Positions 29,667 through 40,100 are shown, numbered from the stretch's first letter. The stretch: DNA of 64,000 bases from Actinomycetospora succinea (GCF_004363095.1 NZ_SNYO01000003.1:496001-560000), one strand, 5' to 3'. The notes: generated from the sequence alone by a model not told the origin. A program made the numbers and translations.

Positions 29667-29993
29667 TCAGTTGATGACGTCGGAGAGGTCGTCGAGCAGG
29701 ACCGACTTCGGCTTGGCGCCGACGATCTGCTTGACCGGCTTGCCGCCCTGGAAGACCAGCAGGGTCGGGATCGACATGACCTGGTAGTCGCGCGCGGTGG
29801 CGGGGTTCTGGTCGATGTCGAGCTTGGCCACGGTCAGCTTGTCGCCGTGCTCGGCGGCGATCTCCTCGAGGACCGGCGCGACCATCTTGCAGGGGCCGCA
29901 CCAGGTCGCCCAGAAGTCGACGACGACGGGCTTGTCGCTCTGCAGGACCTCGTCGGCGAAGGTGGCATCGGTGACGTTCACGGGCGCGCTCAT
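29667..29993 (-). CDS. trxA: Thioredoxin
   Basis: A 108-residue thioredoxin with the active site WCGPC (Cys32, Cys35) and the cis-Pro segment MSIPTLLVF. It reduces protein disulfides and is recycled by TrxB, encoded 46 bases upstream. It starts at the ATG at 29991-29993. It matches TrxC (Rv3914) of the equivalent M. tuberculosis locus. Confidence 0.97.
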   Translation of the reverse strand: MSAPVNVTDATFADEVLQSDKPVVVDFWATWCGPCKMVAPVLEEIAAEHGDKLTVAKLDIDQNPATARDYQVMSIPTLLVFQGGKPVKQIVGAKPKSVLLDDLSDVIN

Positions 29994-30039
29994 CGCGGCT
30001 TTCCTCTCCCAGGGGACGGTGACGGGATGTCGGGACGGA

Positions 30040-31146
30040 TCAGGACGGGGCGGGGACGGCGTCGCCGGCGGGCTCGGACGATCCCTCGTCCACCGAGCCG
30101 CGGGTGCCCCCACGGGCCTCGGGGCCACCGTCGCGGGCGTGGATCGAGTCGAGCTCGTCGACCTCGGCACCGTCCACCCCCGGGGTGGGCGGCGGCGCGG
30201 TGTCGCGGGTGTTGCTCGGCTGCTCGGCGAGCCAGCGCTCGGCGTCGATGGATGCCTGGCACCCGCTGCCGGCGGCCGTGATGGCCTGCCGGTAGGTGTG
30301 GTCGACGAGGTCGCCACAGGCGAAGACACCGGGGATGTTGGTGCCCGTGCCGGGCAGCGCCACGCGGACGTAGCCCTCGTCGTCGGTGTCGACGACGTCG
30401 CGCACGAGGCCCGAGCGCGGGTCGTGGCCGACGGCGACGAAGAAGCCGGACACGTCCAGCGTCTCCTCCTCGCCGGTGACGGTGTTGCGGACCCGCACGC
30501 CCTCGACGGTGTTCTCGCCGAGGACCTCCTCGACCACCGTGTCGGTGCGGATGGTGATCTTCGGGTCCTTGCGGGCGCGGTCCAGCATGATGCCCGACGC
30601 CCGGAACTCGCTGCGGCGGTGCAGGATCGTCACTGACCGGGCGAACCGCGTGAGGAAGGTGGCCTCCTCCATCGCGGAGTCGCCGCCGCCCACCACGACG
30701 ATGTCGTGGTCGCGGAAGAAGAAGCCGTCACAGGTGGCGCAGGCGCTGACGCCGCGGCCGAGCAGCTTCTCCTCGCCGGGCACGCCGAGGTAGCGGGCCT
30801 GGGCGCCCATCGCGAGGATGATCGAGCGGGCGCGGTACTCGGTGCCGTGCGCGCGGACCGACTTGACGTCCCCGGTGAGGTCGAGCGCGTCGACGTCCTC
30901 GGGGCGCAGCACCGCGCCGAAGCGCTCGGCCTGGCGGCGCATCTGGTCCATCAGCTCGGGGCCCTGGATCTCCTCGGCGAAGCCGGGGTAGTTCTCGACA
31001 CCGGTGGTGGTCATGAGGGCGCCGCCGAACTGGCTGCCCTCGAACACCACCACGTCGAGCTGGGCCCGCGAGGCGTAGACCGCTGCCGTGTACCCGGCCG
31101 GGCCCGAGCCCACGATGATGACGTCGTGGATGGTCTGGTCGCTCAC
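30040..31146 (-). CDS. trxB: Thioredoxin reductase with extended C-terminus
   Basis: A 368-residue NADPH-dependent flavoprotein. The FAD loop is GSGPAGY at 13-19, the redox pair is CATC at 136-139, the NADPH loop is [13 protein letters not shown] and the second FAD motif is [11 protein letters not shown]. After the usual end of the family (about residue 310) an acidic Pro-rich tail of some 55 residues is added. The GTG at 31144-31146 is the start. It is the third gene of the sigM-anti-sigma-trxB-trxA unit, known in mycobacteria to be under SigM control. Confidence 0.95.
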   Translation of the reverse strand: MSDQTIHDVIIVGSGPAGYTAAVYASRAQLDVVVFEGSQFGGALMTTTGVENYPGFAEEIQGPELMDQMRRQAERFGAVLRPEDVDALDLTGDVKSVRAHGTEYRARSIILAMGAQARYLGVPGEEKLLGRGVSACATCDGFFFRDHDIVVVGGGDSAMEEATFLTRFARSVTILHRRSEFRASGIMLDRARKDPKITIRTDTVVEEVLGENTVEGVRVRNTVTGEEETLDVSGFFVAVGHDPRSGLVRDVVDTDDEGYVRVALPGTGTNIPGVFACGDLVDHTYRQAITAAGSGCQASIDAERWLAEQPSNTRDTAPPPTPGVDGAEVDELDSIHARDGGPEARGGTRGSVDEGSSEPAGDAVPAPS

Positions 31147-31195
31147 GTGGTCGTCAACGTCTCGGGGGCCCTCAGGATTCCCCACGCGACGCCGC

Positions 31196-31864
31196 TCACC
31201 GGCCGACGAGCGTGTCGGAGACGGTGAGCGGCGCCCCGGGCGCGCATCCGGGCTCCACGACCAGCAGGCGGAAGCGCGCCGCTGTACCCGTGGGCAGCAC
31301 GAGCAGCACGCCGGCGCGCCCGTCGACGACGACCTGCCGTGCGCCCGCCGGTCGGGTCCCCGGCGGCACCCCGTGGGCGGCGAGACAGCCCGCGAGGCGT
31401 CCGGGATCGGTGAGCGGTCCGTAGTCGGCGCGCCCCAGACCGGCCCGCAGGGCCGACACGCCGTCGCCGCTGCCCAGCACCGGCGTGTCGGGCGGCGGGG
31501 CCGGCGCGGCGGTCGGCGTCGGGGCGGGCACGGCCGGCGTGGCGACGGAGGCGACGACCACCGCGACCGCGGCCGCTGCGGCGACGGCGAGCGCCGCGGC
31601 GCCGACCAGGAGGCGCCGGAACCGGCGGGGGCGGACGGGGTCGTCGACGGGGTCGTGGACGGCGTCGTCGACGGGCTCGGCACGCTCGGCGGCCAGCGCC
31701 CGGTCGATGTCGCCGAGGAGCCCGGCCGGCATCGCCGGGGTGCGCGCGGCGTGGGCCGCGAGGTCGGCACGGGTGCGCGCCAGCGCGGCGGCCACCTCGG
31801 GGTCGCCCGGGTCGGGGATGTCGGGCCGGTCGGGCCGGTGGTCGGCACGGTCGTCGTCGGTCAC
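31196..31864 (-). CDS. Putative anti-sigma-M factor, membrane protein
   Basis: A 222-residue protein: a cytosolic arm with an anti-sigma-like helix ([20 protein letters not shown]), one membrane helix ([20 protein letters not shown]) near 100 and an extracytoplasmic domain. The GTG at 31862-31864 overlaps the sigM stop by four bases. Location directly after sigM and the topology match Rv3912 (RsmA-like). No HxxxCxxC zinc motif is visible in the cytosolic part, so a non-ZAS anti-sigma type is likely. Confidence 0.75.
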   Translation of the reverse strand: MTDDDRADHRPDRPDIPDPGDPEVAAALARTRADLAAHAARTPAMPAGLLGDIDRALAAERAEPVDDAVHDPVDDPVRPRRFRRLLVGAAALAVAAAAAVAVVVASVATPAVPAPTPTAAPAPPPDTPVLGSGDGVSALRAGLGRADYGPLTDPGRLAGCLAAHGVPPGTRPAGARQVVVDGRAGVLLVLPTGTAARFRLLVVEPGCAPGAPLTVSDTLVGR

Positions 31865-32532
31865 GGTCCTCCTCCCCTCCGGGCCCGCCTGGTCGGTCCG
31901 CTCGTGGTTTGGACGCCGCCGGTGCCCCCGTCGTTCCCGCCGGCTTCGTCGCGGGTGGTGTCGCGGGTCTCGTCGCGGGGCCGCAGATGGCCGAGCAGCC
32001 CCGCCAGGCGGCCCCGCGCCCGGGCGCACCGGCTCTTGATGGTGCCCTCGGCGACCCCGAGGATCGCCCCGGCCTCGGTGACGGAGAAACCGTGCACGTC
32101 GACGAGCACCACCGCGAGCCGTTGGCCGTCCGGCAGCGCGGCGAGGGCGTCGGCGACCGTGAGCCGGGTGAGGTGGTCGTCGATCCCGTCGCGCGGGGTG
32201 GGCAGGTCGTGGCCGGCGAGCGGCTCGACGGCCCGGGTGCGGCGGCGCCGGATGCGGTCCAGGCAGGCGTTCACGGTGATGCGGTGCAGCCACGTCGACA
32301 CCTCGGACTCCCCGCGGTAGCGGTGGGCGCTGCGCAGGGCGGACACGAAGGTCTCCTGGACGGCGTCGGCGGCGTCCTCGCGATGGTCGAGGGTGCGGAA
32401 GGCGAGCAGCCACAGGCGCTCGGCGTAGCGGCGCACGAGCTCGTCGAACGCCCCGGCCTGCCCCGCCACGTGCGCCGCGAGCAGCGCGCGGTCGCTGCGG
32501 ACGTCAGCAGGCGACGGGGGCGGCTCGGGCAC
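31861..32532 (-). CDS. sigM: ECF sigma factor SigM
   Basis: A 223-residue ECF sigma factor. Region 2 is AFDELVRRYAERLWLLAFRT, then DAADAVQETFVSALRSAHRY; region 4 is ALPDGQRLAVVLVDVHGFSV, then EAGAILGVAEGTIKSRCARA. The C-terminal tail is Arg/Thr-rich and disordered. It directs envelope or redox stress genes; the downstream anti-sigma and thioredoxin genes match the mycobacterial sigM locus. The start is the GTG at 32530-32532. Confidence 0.92.
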   Translation of the reverse strand: MPEPPPSPADVRSDRALLAAHVAGQAGAFDELVRRYAERLWLLAFRTLDHREDAADAVQETFVSALRSAHRYRGESEVSTWLHRITVNACLDRIRRRRTRAVEPLAGHDLPTPRDGIDDHLTRLTVADALAALPDGQRLAVVLVDVHGFSVTEAGAILGVAEGTIKSRCARARGRLAGLLGHLRPRDETRDTTRDEAGGNDGGTGGVQTTSGPTRRARRGGGP

Positions 32533-32589
32533 GGACCGGGACGCTAGCCACCGGCGCGCCGCCCCCGGGGCCGTTTGGGGAAAGCCGGC

Positions 32590-34515
32590 TCAGGGACCCG
32601 CGCGCTCGATCGTCACGTCGGCGAGCTCGCTGATGTAGCGGTCGTCGTCGTCCTGCCCGAGCGCCGTGATCCAGACGAGCAGGTTGCCGGTCGGCGGCGC
32701 GGCCTGCAGGGGGATCCGGAGCTGGTCGCCCTCGACGGTCCCGCTGCCGAGCAGCTGGGTCTGGGCGATCGGCACGTCGGCGGCGGGCGCGGACCGGATC
32801 TCGATGCGGGTGCCGGGGCTGGGCGAGCGGACCGTCACCGCGGCCACCGCGGACGGCGCCGTGAACGTGGTCATCATCCCGATGCCGGGCTTGAGCGCCG
32901 GGAGCTGCTGGCGGTACTGCGAGGTCGACCAGGTGGTCGACGGGTCGTTGTCCGCCGCGCGGTTGATGCGGGTCGGGTTGTCGGGGCTGCCCGCCGGGCT
33001 GTACACGGCGACGCTCGAGAGCTGGACCGGGCCGCCCGGCGCGGGGGCCGGGGCGGGCGCGGGAGCCGGCGTGCCCGGGGGCGGGGCGGCCGCGGACGGG
33101 GTCTCGGGCGGGATGACGACGACGGGCGGCGCCGACGAGCCGCCGCCCGCGACCACCGAGACGACCTGGTAGGTGAGGAACCCGAGGATCGCGAGCGTGG
33201 CCAGCACGAGCGCGGTGACCCCGAGGCGCAGCTTCTTCTTGCGCGACGGGTCGGGACCCGGCTCCGGGACGCCGTCGTCGTGCCACACCTCGGTGGGGTC
33301 GTCGGCGTCGATCGTCTGGCCGTTCTCGAGCACCGGCAGCAGCACGCCGTCGTCCTCGAGACCCTCGCGCATCTGGGTGACGAGGCGGTGCACGGCGGCG
33401 GCGGTGCGGATGCCGCCGTCCTCGTCGAGGGTGCGGTCGACCAGCGCCGCGAGCTCGGTCGGCAGGTCGGGACGTAGCTGGCGGGCCGACACCGGCGCGC
33501 CGTCGGGCCCGTGGGGCGCGGGGCGCAGGCCGGCCGGGGTCCGCGCGCCCTCGCTGCCGGGCCAGCGGGCGGTCAGCAGCAGGTAGAGCAGGGCGCCGAG
33601 GCCGTGGACGTCGTCGGCGTTCGTGGCGTCGCCGCGCGGCATCGGGAACGCGAGACGGGTGGCGGCGCGGGCACTGACCCGCACGCGCTGCGGGTGGTCG
33701 AGGCCGAGGACGAGCCCGGAGCGGTGCGCCGCGGCCACGGCGTCGGCGAGCGGCTCGATGACGCGCAGCGCGGCGCTCGGGCGCAGCGGGCCGTCGGCGA
33801 CGAGCTCGGCGAGGTCGCGCCCCGGCGTCCACTCGGCGACCGCGGCCCCCAGCACCCCGGGCGGGAGCGGGCTGCCGCCGGGCCGGACGACGTCGAGGAT
33901 GCGGGCGGCGTGCGGGTGCTCGAAGTGCGCCGAGCGCGTGGCCCGGGACAGCGCCGCCCCGGCGCGGGCGTCGCCCTGCCAGGAGCCGACGAGCAGGGTG
34001 ATCGCCACGTCGCGCTCGAGCATGACGTCGCGCGCCTTCCACAGGGTGGCGTCGGCGCTGCGGTCGCGGCCCACCTCGGCGACCAGGCGGTAGCGGTCGG
34101 CCAGCAGGGTGCCGGGCATGAGCGCCCCGGCGGCGGGCATGGGACCGGACGGCGGACCGGGGCGGCGGGCACCGCCCGGACCACGCTGCGGGCGACGCGG
34201 CGGCGCCGGGAAGGGCCCCGAGGGCGGCCCGGGAGGACCGGCCGGACCCGGACCCTGCGCGGCGGGCCCGCGCGGCGAGCGGCCGGCGCCGTTGGGGGTG
34301 GCGGACGTCGTGCCGGTGGCCTCCGAGGTCGCCGAGGTCGCTGACGCCGACTCGGTGCGGGCCACGTGCATGGTCGGACCGTCGATGCCGACACCGGTGC
34401 GGCGCGGCGGGGTCGACGCGGGCGGCTCGTGCCCGTTCGTCTCCCGGCCGGCGGCCTCGGTCTCCTCGGACGGGGGGCTCGCGGGCGCGCGGTCCCCCGA
34501 CGGTTCGCCGGCCAC
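32590..34515 (-). CDS. Pseudokinase with membrane helix and extracytoplasmic domain
   Basis: A 641-residue protein. A disordered Pro/Gly-rich N-terminus to about 140 contains PPSGPFP and PPSGPMP. A kinase-like domain follows (LLADRYRLVAEVGRDRSADA), but the VAIK lysine is replaced (VAITLL), the HRD loop is absent (GLVLGLDHPQRVRVS) and no DFG is seen, so it is a pseudokinase. One membrane helix (LGVTALVLATLAILGFLTYQ) leads to an outer beta-sandwich-like domain with NPTRINRAADNDPSTTW. In M. tuberculosis this domain pair is fused to MurJ (Rv3910). Here it is a separate gene 125 bases after murJ. The GTG at 34513-34515 has GGGGAGG upstream. Confidence 0.85.
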   Translation of the reverse strand: MAGEPSGDRAPASPPSEETEAAGRETNGHEPPASTPPRRTGVGIDGPTMHVARTESASATSATSEATGTTSATPNGAGRSPRGPAAQGPGPAGPPGPPSGPFPAPPRRPQRGPGGARRPGPPSGPMPAAGALMPGTLLADRYRLVAEVGRDRSADATLWKARDVMLERDVAITLLVGSWQGDARAGAALSRATRSAHFEHPHAARILDVVRPGGSPLPPGVLGAAVAEWTPGRDLAELVADGPLRPSAALRVIEPLADAVAAAHRSGLVLGLDHPQRVRVSARAATRLAFPMPRGDATNADDVHGLGALLYLLLTARWPGSEGARTPAGLRPAPHGPDGAPVSARQLRPDLPTELAALVDRTLDEDGGIRTAAAVHRLVTQMREGLEDDGVLLPVLENGQTIDADDPTEVWHDDGVPEPGPDPSRKKKLRLGVTALVLATLAILGFLTYQVVSVVAGGGSSAPPVVVIPPETPSAAAPPPGTPAPAPAPAPAPGGPVQLSSVAVYSPAGSPDNPTRINRAADNDPSTTWSTSQYRQQLPALKPGIGMMTTFTAPSAVAAVTVRSPSPGTRIEIRSAPAADVPIAQTQLLGSGTVEGDQLRIPLQAAPPTGNLLVWITALGQDDDDRYISELADVTIERAGP

Positions 34516-34640
34516 CTCCCTCACCTCCCCCTCGACGTCGTGCGAGCCTACGGGACTGTCGGTCCGCCTCGGGGGACGCCGGGCCCGCCGTCGGGGTTGC
34601 CCCGGACACCCGCGTGGACGAACGCCGGTCCGGCGGGTGG

Positions 34641-37208
34641 TCAGGTCCGCGCGCGCCCTCGGCCCAGCAGGCGGCGCAGACGGGAGACCACCGGCTCCAG
34701 CTCGGGCACGCGCAGCAGCCGCATGGCCACGGCGACGACCACGAGGAAGGCCGTCGAGCCGCTGACGAGCACCAGCCACGACCGGAGCACGAGCGACGTG
34801 CTCCCCCCGAGGACCCGCTCCAGCAGCGTCACGCAGAGCACGGCCACGAGCACCGCGACGATCGACGCCAGCAGCGACAGCACGAACGTCCGCAGCACCC
34901 GCCGGGTGTCCAGGTGGCCGAGGCGGATGCGCAGCCAGATGTTGCCGACCACCAGGCCGACGACGAACCCGAACGCGTTCACCCCGGCGAGCCCGAGGAC
35001 GACCTGCTCGGGCGGCAGGAGCACCGGGCAGAGGTAGGCCATCGGCACCTTGATCGCCGTGATGACGACCATGATGAGCGTCGGCGTGCGGGCGTCGTTC
35101 ATCGCGTAGAACACGCGCATCTGGAGCATGACGACGGCCATCGGGAGCAGCCCGAAGGCCGATGCGGCCATCGCCCCGCCGAGCGACGCGGCGCCCTCCG
35201 GGCCGGAGCGCCCGACGCTGAACAGCGCGACGCCGAGCTGGGAGCCGAACACCGTGAGCAGGGCGCTCATCGGCAGCAGCGTCACCGTGGACAGCCGCGT
35301 GCCCAGCGACAGGTCGGCGACGACCTGGTCGGTGCGCCCGTTCGCGGCGGCGGCGCTCATCCGGGGCATCAGGGCGGTCAGCAGCGACACGCCGAGCACG
35401 CCGTAGGGCACCTGGATGAGCAGCCAGGCGTAGCTGTAGATCGCCGGCCCGCCCTCGTCGGAGCCCGAGGCCACGCGCAGGATCGCGGCGAGCCCGACCT
35501 GGCTGACCAGCACGTACCCGACGACCCAGGCCGCGAGCCCGCCGAACGCCGAGAGGCGGCGGTCCCACCCGAAGCGCCACTTCCAGTGGAAGCCGACGCG
35601 GCGCATCGCCGGGAGCATCACCGCGGCCTGCACGACGATCCCCAGCGTGCTGCCGAGCCCGAGGACCAGCAGCTGGGTGCTCGAGATGCCCACGGGGGGT
35701 GACGGGAGGACCGCGTAGATGCCGAGCGCGACGAGCGCGACGAGGTTGTTCAGCACCGGCGCCCAGGCGGCGGGACCGAAGTTGGCCCGCGAGTTGAGGA
35801 TCGCCCCGAACAGGGCGCCCATGCCGTAGAAGAAGATCTGCGGCAGGAGCAGGTAGGCGAAGTCGACCGCGAGGTCGACGTCGACGCTCGGGTCCAGGTA
35901 GGGCCGGATGAGCAGGGGTGCCGCGACGACCGCGAGCGTCGTCGCGACGAGCAGGCCCACGGTCGCGCCCGAGAGCAGCTTCTGGGCGAACGCGTCGCCG
36001 CGGTCGCCGTCCTCCTTCGCGGCCTGGACGAGCACCGGGATGACGACGCTGGTCAGCACCCCGCCGAGCAGCAGCTCGAAGATGATGTTCGGCAGCGTGT
36101 TCGCGACGTTGAACGAGCTGCCGACGAGGTTGAGGCCGACGATCGCGGTCAGCCCGAGCGTGCGCAGGAAGCCCGTGAGACGGCTGACGAGGGTCGCGAC
36201 GGCCATGCCGCCCGACGCCTTGACCAGCGCCTTGTCGTCGCGGGCGGAGTCGTCGGCCGGGTCGCGGGGCGCGGGGACCGCGGACGCGTCCTGCTCCAGC
36301 GGCGCGCGCGGGAGCAGCACGGTCTCGTCGAGGGACCCGGCGACGCTCCACGACGCGAGCGGGGCCGGGCGGGCGGTGCGCACGGTGCGCTCGTCGCGCG
36401 GGCCGGTGCGGAGGGCCTCGGTGCGGTGCGGGTCGACCGCCGGGCGGCCGGGCACGGTCGCCGTGAGGTCGCCGGCGTCGGCCGGGTCGGCGGCCCCCGT
36501 GGCGTCGACGGCCTCGACCGCGGCGGTGGGGGCGGTCAGGCCGGTGGTCGACGGCTCGGCCGCGGCGGCGCCGGGCGGCGAGCCGGGCGGGCGCGTCGGG
36601 GGCACCGGGCCGCCGGCGGGCCGTCCGGGCGGTCCGGAGCGGCTGGTCGGGGCGCCGGGACGTCCGGGCGCGGCCGGTCCCGAGGGGTGGCCCGGCGGGA
36701 CGGGGCCGGGGGGCGGTCCGCCGTGGCCCGGGGGTCCGGCGGGCGGGCCGGCCGGCGGAGGACGCGGCGGCGCGGGCGGCGGCAGCGGGCCCTGGCGGGG
36801 GTGCCCCGGCGGTGGTCCCGGCGGCGGGGACCCCTGGGGCGGGGACCCCTGGGGCGGGGACCCCTGGGGCGGGGACCCCTGGGGCGGGGACCCCTGGGGC
36901 GGGGACCCCTGCGGAGGCGGTCCCTGCGGCGAGGGACCCGGTGGCTGCGGTCCCTGGGGCGACGGGCCGGGCCCCTGCGGCGGGGAAGCGAGCCCCTGGG
37001 GCGGCCGCGGCGCCCCGGCGGGCGGGGCGGGCGGCGGTCCGGGACGTCCGGGCTGCCCCAGGGGCGCGCCGGGCGCACCCGGCCGCGCCGGCGGCCCGTC
37101 GGCGGGCGCCGGCGGGGGCGGCGGGGGGACGACGTCGGGAGCCGCGTCGGGATCGCGCCCGGCCCCGACCTCGTCGGCGGGCGCGTCGTCCGGCCGGCGG
37201 GCCGTCAC
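34641..37208 (-). CDS. murJ: Lipid II flippase MurJ with Pro-rich N-terminal arm
   Basis: An 855-residue MurJ (MviN). Residues 1 to about 320 are cytosolic and Pro/Gly-rich with tandem GSPPQ units. The flippase core of 14 helices starts near KASGGMAVATLVSRLTGFLR and includes NVANTLPNIIFELLLGGVLT. It moves lipid II across the membrane for peptidoglycan synthesis. The GTG at 37206-37208 overlaps the stop of the DUF6049 gene by four bases. Unlike the mycobacterial protein it ends after the membrane core, and the pseudokinase is a separate gene downstream. Confidence 0.93.
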   Translation of the reverse strand: MTARRPDDAPADEVGAGRDPDAAPDVVPPPPPPAPADGPPARPGAPGAPLGQPGRPGPPPAPPAGAPRPPQGLASPPQGPGPSPQGPQPPGPSPQGPPPQGSPPQGSPPQGSPPQGSPPQGSPPQGSPPPGPPPGHPRQGPLPPPAPPRPPPAGPPAGPPGHGGPPPGPVPPGHPSGPAAPGRPGAPTSRSGPPGRPAGGPVPPTRPPGSPPGAAAAEPSTTGLTAPTAAVEAVDATGAADPADAGDLTATVPGRPAVDPHRTEALRTGPRDERTVRTARPAPLASWSVAGSLDETVLLPRAPLEQDASAVPAPRDPADDSARDDKALVKASGGMAVATLVSRLTGFLRTLGLTAIVGLNLVGSSFNVANTLPNIIFELLLGGVLTSVVIPVLVQAAKEDGDRGDAFAQKLLSGATVGLLVATTLAVVAAPLLIRPYLDPSVDVDLAVDFAYLLLPQIFFYGMGALFGAILNSRANFGPAAWAPVLNNLVALVALGIYAVLPSPPVGISSTQLLVLGLGSTLGIVVQAAVMLPAMRRVGFHWKWRFGWDRRLSAFGGLAAWVVGYVLVSQVGLAAILRVASGSDEGGPAIYSYAWLLIQVPYGVLGVSLLTALMPRMSAAAANGRTDQVVADLSLGTRLSTVTLLPMSALLTVFGSQLGVALFSVGRSGPEGAASLGGAMAASAFGLLPMAVVMLQMRVFYAMNDARTPTLIMVVITAIKVPMAYLCPVLLPPEQVVLGLAGVNAFGFVVGLVVGNIWLRIRLGHLDTRRVLRTFVLSLLASIVAVLVAVLCVTLLERVLGGSTSLVLRSWLVLVSGSTAFLVVVAVAMRLLRVPELEPVVSRLRRLLGRGRART
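36826..36910 (-). repeat. 15-bp tandem repeat in murJ coding for GSPPQ
   Basis: Five perfect 15-base units (GGGGACCCCTGGGGC on the plus strand) and a partial sixth. On the coding strand each unit encodes GSPPQ. Perfect identity between units points to recent slippage. Confidence 0.92.
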
Positions 37209-39511
37209 CGCTTCTGCAGCTCGCGCGTCGGGAGGTCCGTCCCCTCCGGCCCCTCCGGACCGGTCGGGTCCCCGCGGCGATGCCTGCGGCGGGACGTCCG
37301 GTCGCGGCGCGCCGCCAGCACCCGGCGAGCGATCCGGACGCTCGCCAGGATCACCAGCACGACGGCTGCGGACGCGGTCAACCACACCGTGATCGTGCCG
37401 TAGGCCGTCGATCGCAGCAGCAGACGAGCCGTCGGACCGAGAGGTTCACCCCCCGGTGTCCGGGCCTGGGCGTCCACCTGGAACTGCCCGGCGCGGGTGA
37501 CCTCCACCTCGACCTGGACCTGCCTGCTGCCGAACGCGGGCACGGTCACGACGGGCAGCGGCGCGGTGCGCAGGCCGTTCGTGGGCTCGAGCACGACCTG
37601 CACCCGCACGGCCACCGGCAGGCGGTTCTCCACCGTGAGCAGCAGAGGGGCGTCGTTCGTGCCGAGCGAGTACGACCCCGACGGCTGGACGACCCGCACG
37701 GCCGCGCGCAGGTCGCCGACCTGTCGCTCGACGGCACCGACCTGGGCGTCCTGGACCGCCGGGTCCCCGCGCCACGCCGCGGAGAGGCTGCGCAGGATCG
37801 CGTCGGTGAGCGGTTCCACGTAGTCCGACGGCGACGGCGCGCCGACCCCGTCGCGCTCCGTGGCCGCGAGCAGCTCGCGCTGACGGTCGCGGGCGGCGGC
37901 GGCGCGGGCCACGACGGACTCCTGCACGGCGTCGACGTCGCGGGACCGGGCGCCGAGCGTGCCGCGGGGCAGCGGGGTGGTCGCGTCGACCCCGGCCACG
38001 ACGCTGCCGAGGTCGAGGGGGCGGGCGAGCCCGAGGCGGGTCAGGTCCTCGATGCCGGCGAGCAGCGCGCCCGCCTCGGCGTCGTCGGCGGCCCAGTCGG
38101 TGGGCGGGGCGACCACCTCGACCGGCGGGGGCCCGGTCGCGGGCGTGTCCTGGAGGGCCCGCAGCCCCAGCACCCCGAGGGCGTCCTGGGCGGCGAGCGG
38201 CGCGGAGGTCCCGGCGGGGCTCGTGGAGTCGCCGTCGTCGTCCGTGCGGGGGCCGAGCGCCTCCGCGGCGACCGGGTCGAGGGTGACGGCCGCGGGCCCG
38301 GGCGTGCCGGGGAGCCGGGCGAGCGCGCCGGTCGGGAGCGTGCCGTCGAGCACGTCGCCGTCGAGCAGGAGGTTGCGCGTGCCGCCGGCGGCGAGGGCGG
38401 CGGCGGTGCGCTCGTCGACGACGCCGCCGGCGGGCCAGACCGTGTCGGCGACCGGCGTGGTCTGCAGGATGTCGCCGACCCGCCGGGTCCCGGTGCTCAG
38501 GGCGGCCGCGGTGAGGTCGGGCTGGCCCCCGCGGGTCGTGGCGACGAGGTCGGTGCCGGCGTACGGCAGCGCGGTGACGCAGCGCCCGCGCGCCTGCGTG
38601 CGGACGGCGTCGAGCCACCGGCCCGCGGCCGCCGCGCCCGTGCCGGCCGTGGTGCCGCCGCCCGGCGTGCGGACCTCGTAGCCGCCGGACATCGCCTGGG
38701 CGGTCTCGAGCAGGTCGGCGTCGACCGCGAGGCACACCGAGCGCGCCGCGGCCGACCCGGGCGGCGCGGAGCGGCCCAGGGCGTCGACGAGCCCGGCGAG
38801 CCGGCCGCCGGGGGCGAACGACGTGGACAGGTCGTCGTCGGTGAGCAGCGTCGGCGCGCCGGGCAGGACCGGGATCCGCCGGGGCCGGTCGGCCAGCGGG
38901 TAGAGCAGCGAGACCCCGACCGCGCGGCCGACCGGGGGTGCCGCGGGCGGGCCGCCCCCGGGCACGCCGACGACGGGCAGCAGGAAGCGGACGGCGCCGA
39001 GGCGCGTCGCGCCCGCGCCGCCGAGCGCGCCGTCGACGCCCACCACCACGGGGTGCACGCCGGCCGCGGCGATCGCGAGCGAGCCGGGGCCGGTCAGCGG
39101 CACGCGCACGAGGAACGGCGCCTCGGTGCCCGGGGCGATCTGCGGGGCGACCTCGATCGAGGGCGTGCGCACCGGGGCGCCCGCGGTGTCCGCCCCGTCG
39201 AGCGCGCCGAGCGCCGCCCGGCTGCCCGACACGGCCGCGCCGCGCTCGAGGCGCACGCCCACGTCGCGGGCGGTGACCGCGGACCGGTTGACGACCCGCC
39301 CGCTGACGACGAGCTCGGGCGGCCCGTCGGCGGTGACCACCCGGGGCGTGAGGGTGTCGAGGACGACGTCCACCGAGCGCTCCCCCGGCGCCGCCACCGC
39401 GGCCGGCGGTGCGAGCAGCACGAGCAGCAGCCCCACCAGGGCCACCACGAGGCCCGGCAGGGGACGACGGAGACGACGCAGGGCTCCCCGCGGACCGCGG
39501 GGAGGGCTCAC
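37205..39511 (-). CDS. DUF6049 secreted/membrane protein
   Basis: A 768-residue protein with an N-terminal signal helix ([20 protein letters not shown]), a large extracytoplasmic part and a C-terminal helix ([20 protein letters not shown]) followed by a basic tail. It is the equivalent of Rv3909 between the NUDIX gene and murJ. The function is unknown; the conserved link with MurJ suggests a role in wall assembly. The start is the GTG at 39509-39511, overlapping the NUDIX stop. The end overlaps murJ, so the three genes are translationally coupled. Confidence 0.85.
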   Translation of the reverse strand: MSPPRGPRGALRRLRRPLPGLVVALVGLLLVLLAPPAAVAAPGERSVDVVLDTLTPRVVTADGPPELVVSGRVVNRSAVTARDVGVRLERGAAVSGSRAALGALDGADTAGAPVRTPSIEVAPQIAPGTEAPFLVRVPLTGPGSLAIAAAGVHPVVVGVDGALGGAGATRLGAVRFLLPVVGVPGGGPPAAPPVGRAVGVSLLYPLADRPRRIPVLPGAPTLLTDDDLSTSFAPGGRLAGLVDALGRSAPPGSAAARSVCLAVDADLLETAQAMSGGYEVRTPGGGTTAGTGAAAAGRWLDAVRTQARGRCVTALPYAGTDLVATTRGGQPDLTAAALSTGTRRVGDILQTTPVADTVWPAGGVVDERTAAALAAGGTRNLLLDGDVLDGTLPTGALARLPGTPGPAAVTLDPVAAEALGPRTDDDGDSTSPAGTSAPLAAQDALGVLGLRALQDTPATGPPPVEVVAPPTDWAADDAEAGALLAGIEDLTRLGLARPLDLGSVVAGVDATTPLPRGTLGARSRDVDAVQESVVARAAAARDRQRELLAATERDGVGAPSPSDYVEPLTDAILRSLSAAWRGDPAVQDAQVGAVERQVGDLRAAVRVVQPSGSYSLGTNDAPLLLTVENRLPVAVRVQVVLEPTNGLRTAPLPVVTVPAFGSRQVQVEVEVTRAGQFQVDAQARTPGGEPLGPTARLLLRSTAYGTITVWLTASAAVVLVILASVRIARRVLAARRDRTSRRRHRRGDPTGPEGPEGTDLPTRELQKR

Positions 39512-39993
39512 GCCGACTCCTCCAGGATCTGGGCGGCGCGGCGCACCAGGCGGCGCTCGTCGGCGTAGGCCAGGCGGGAGTCGAGCTCGCCGAGGGGCAC
39601 CCACGCGACCTCGGTGACCTCGACGTCGGCGTCCGAGAGCTCGCCGCCGTGGGCCCGCAGGAGGTAGTGGTGCACGGTCTTGTGGATGCGCCGGTCCTCG
39701 GCCACGAACCAGTAGTCGATGCTGCCGAGGAACGCCCGCACGGACGCGATGATGCCGGTCTCCTCCTCGACCTCGCGCACGGCGGCCTGCTCGGCGGTCT
39801 CGCCCTCCTCGAGGTGGCCCTTCGGCAGCGACCACAGCAGGCGCCCACGACGGTCGAGGCGGCCGATGAGGGCCGCACTCGTGCCGGCGGCGTCGACGAC
39901 GAGGCCTCCCGCCGAGGTCTCGTCGACCGTGCGCATCCGCCGCCGGGAGCCGCGTCGTCGCCGGTCGCCGGACCGGCGGGACGGGCTGGACAC
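39508..39993 (-). CDS. NUDIX hydrolase (MutT4-like)
   Basis: A 161-residue NUDIX protein with the box [20 protein letters not shown] followed by TGI. A short basic arm rich in Arg (RRRRGSRRR) precedes the domain, as in other members at this locus (Rv3908). The start is taken as the GTG at 39991-39993; an ATG at 39934-39936 would remove the basic arm. Substrates could be damaged nucleotides or diphosphates. It is first in the NUDIX-DUF6049-murJ unit and divergent from the pcnA-type gene. Confidence 0.88.
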   Translation of the reverse strand: MSSPSRRSGDRRRRGSRRRMRTVDETSAGGLVVDAAGTSAALIGRLDRRGRLLWSLPKGHLEEGETAEQAAVREVEEETGIIASVRAFLGSIDYWFVAEDRRIHKTVHHYLLRAHGGELSDADVEVTEVAWVPLGELDSRLAYADERRLVRRAAQILEESA

Positions 39994-40100
39994 GCCCGCG
40001 ATCGTACGGCGCCCCCGCGGTGACGGGGATCTGTCGGCCGGTCGACGCGCGGGTGTCGTGCTCGCGGATCCGCCCTCCCGGCCACTCTCCCTGCTCGCGG

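Noticed and set aside
36826..36910. CRISPR-like direct repeats
   Set aside because: The units are contiguous 15-base coding repeats without spacers; no CRISPR array or cas gene is seen in the window.
37812..37826. GGTTCCACGTAGTCC resembling parS in the DUF6049 gene
   Set aside because: Only one half-site fits; the second half is destroyed.
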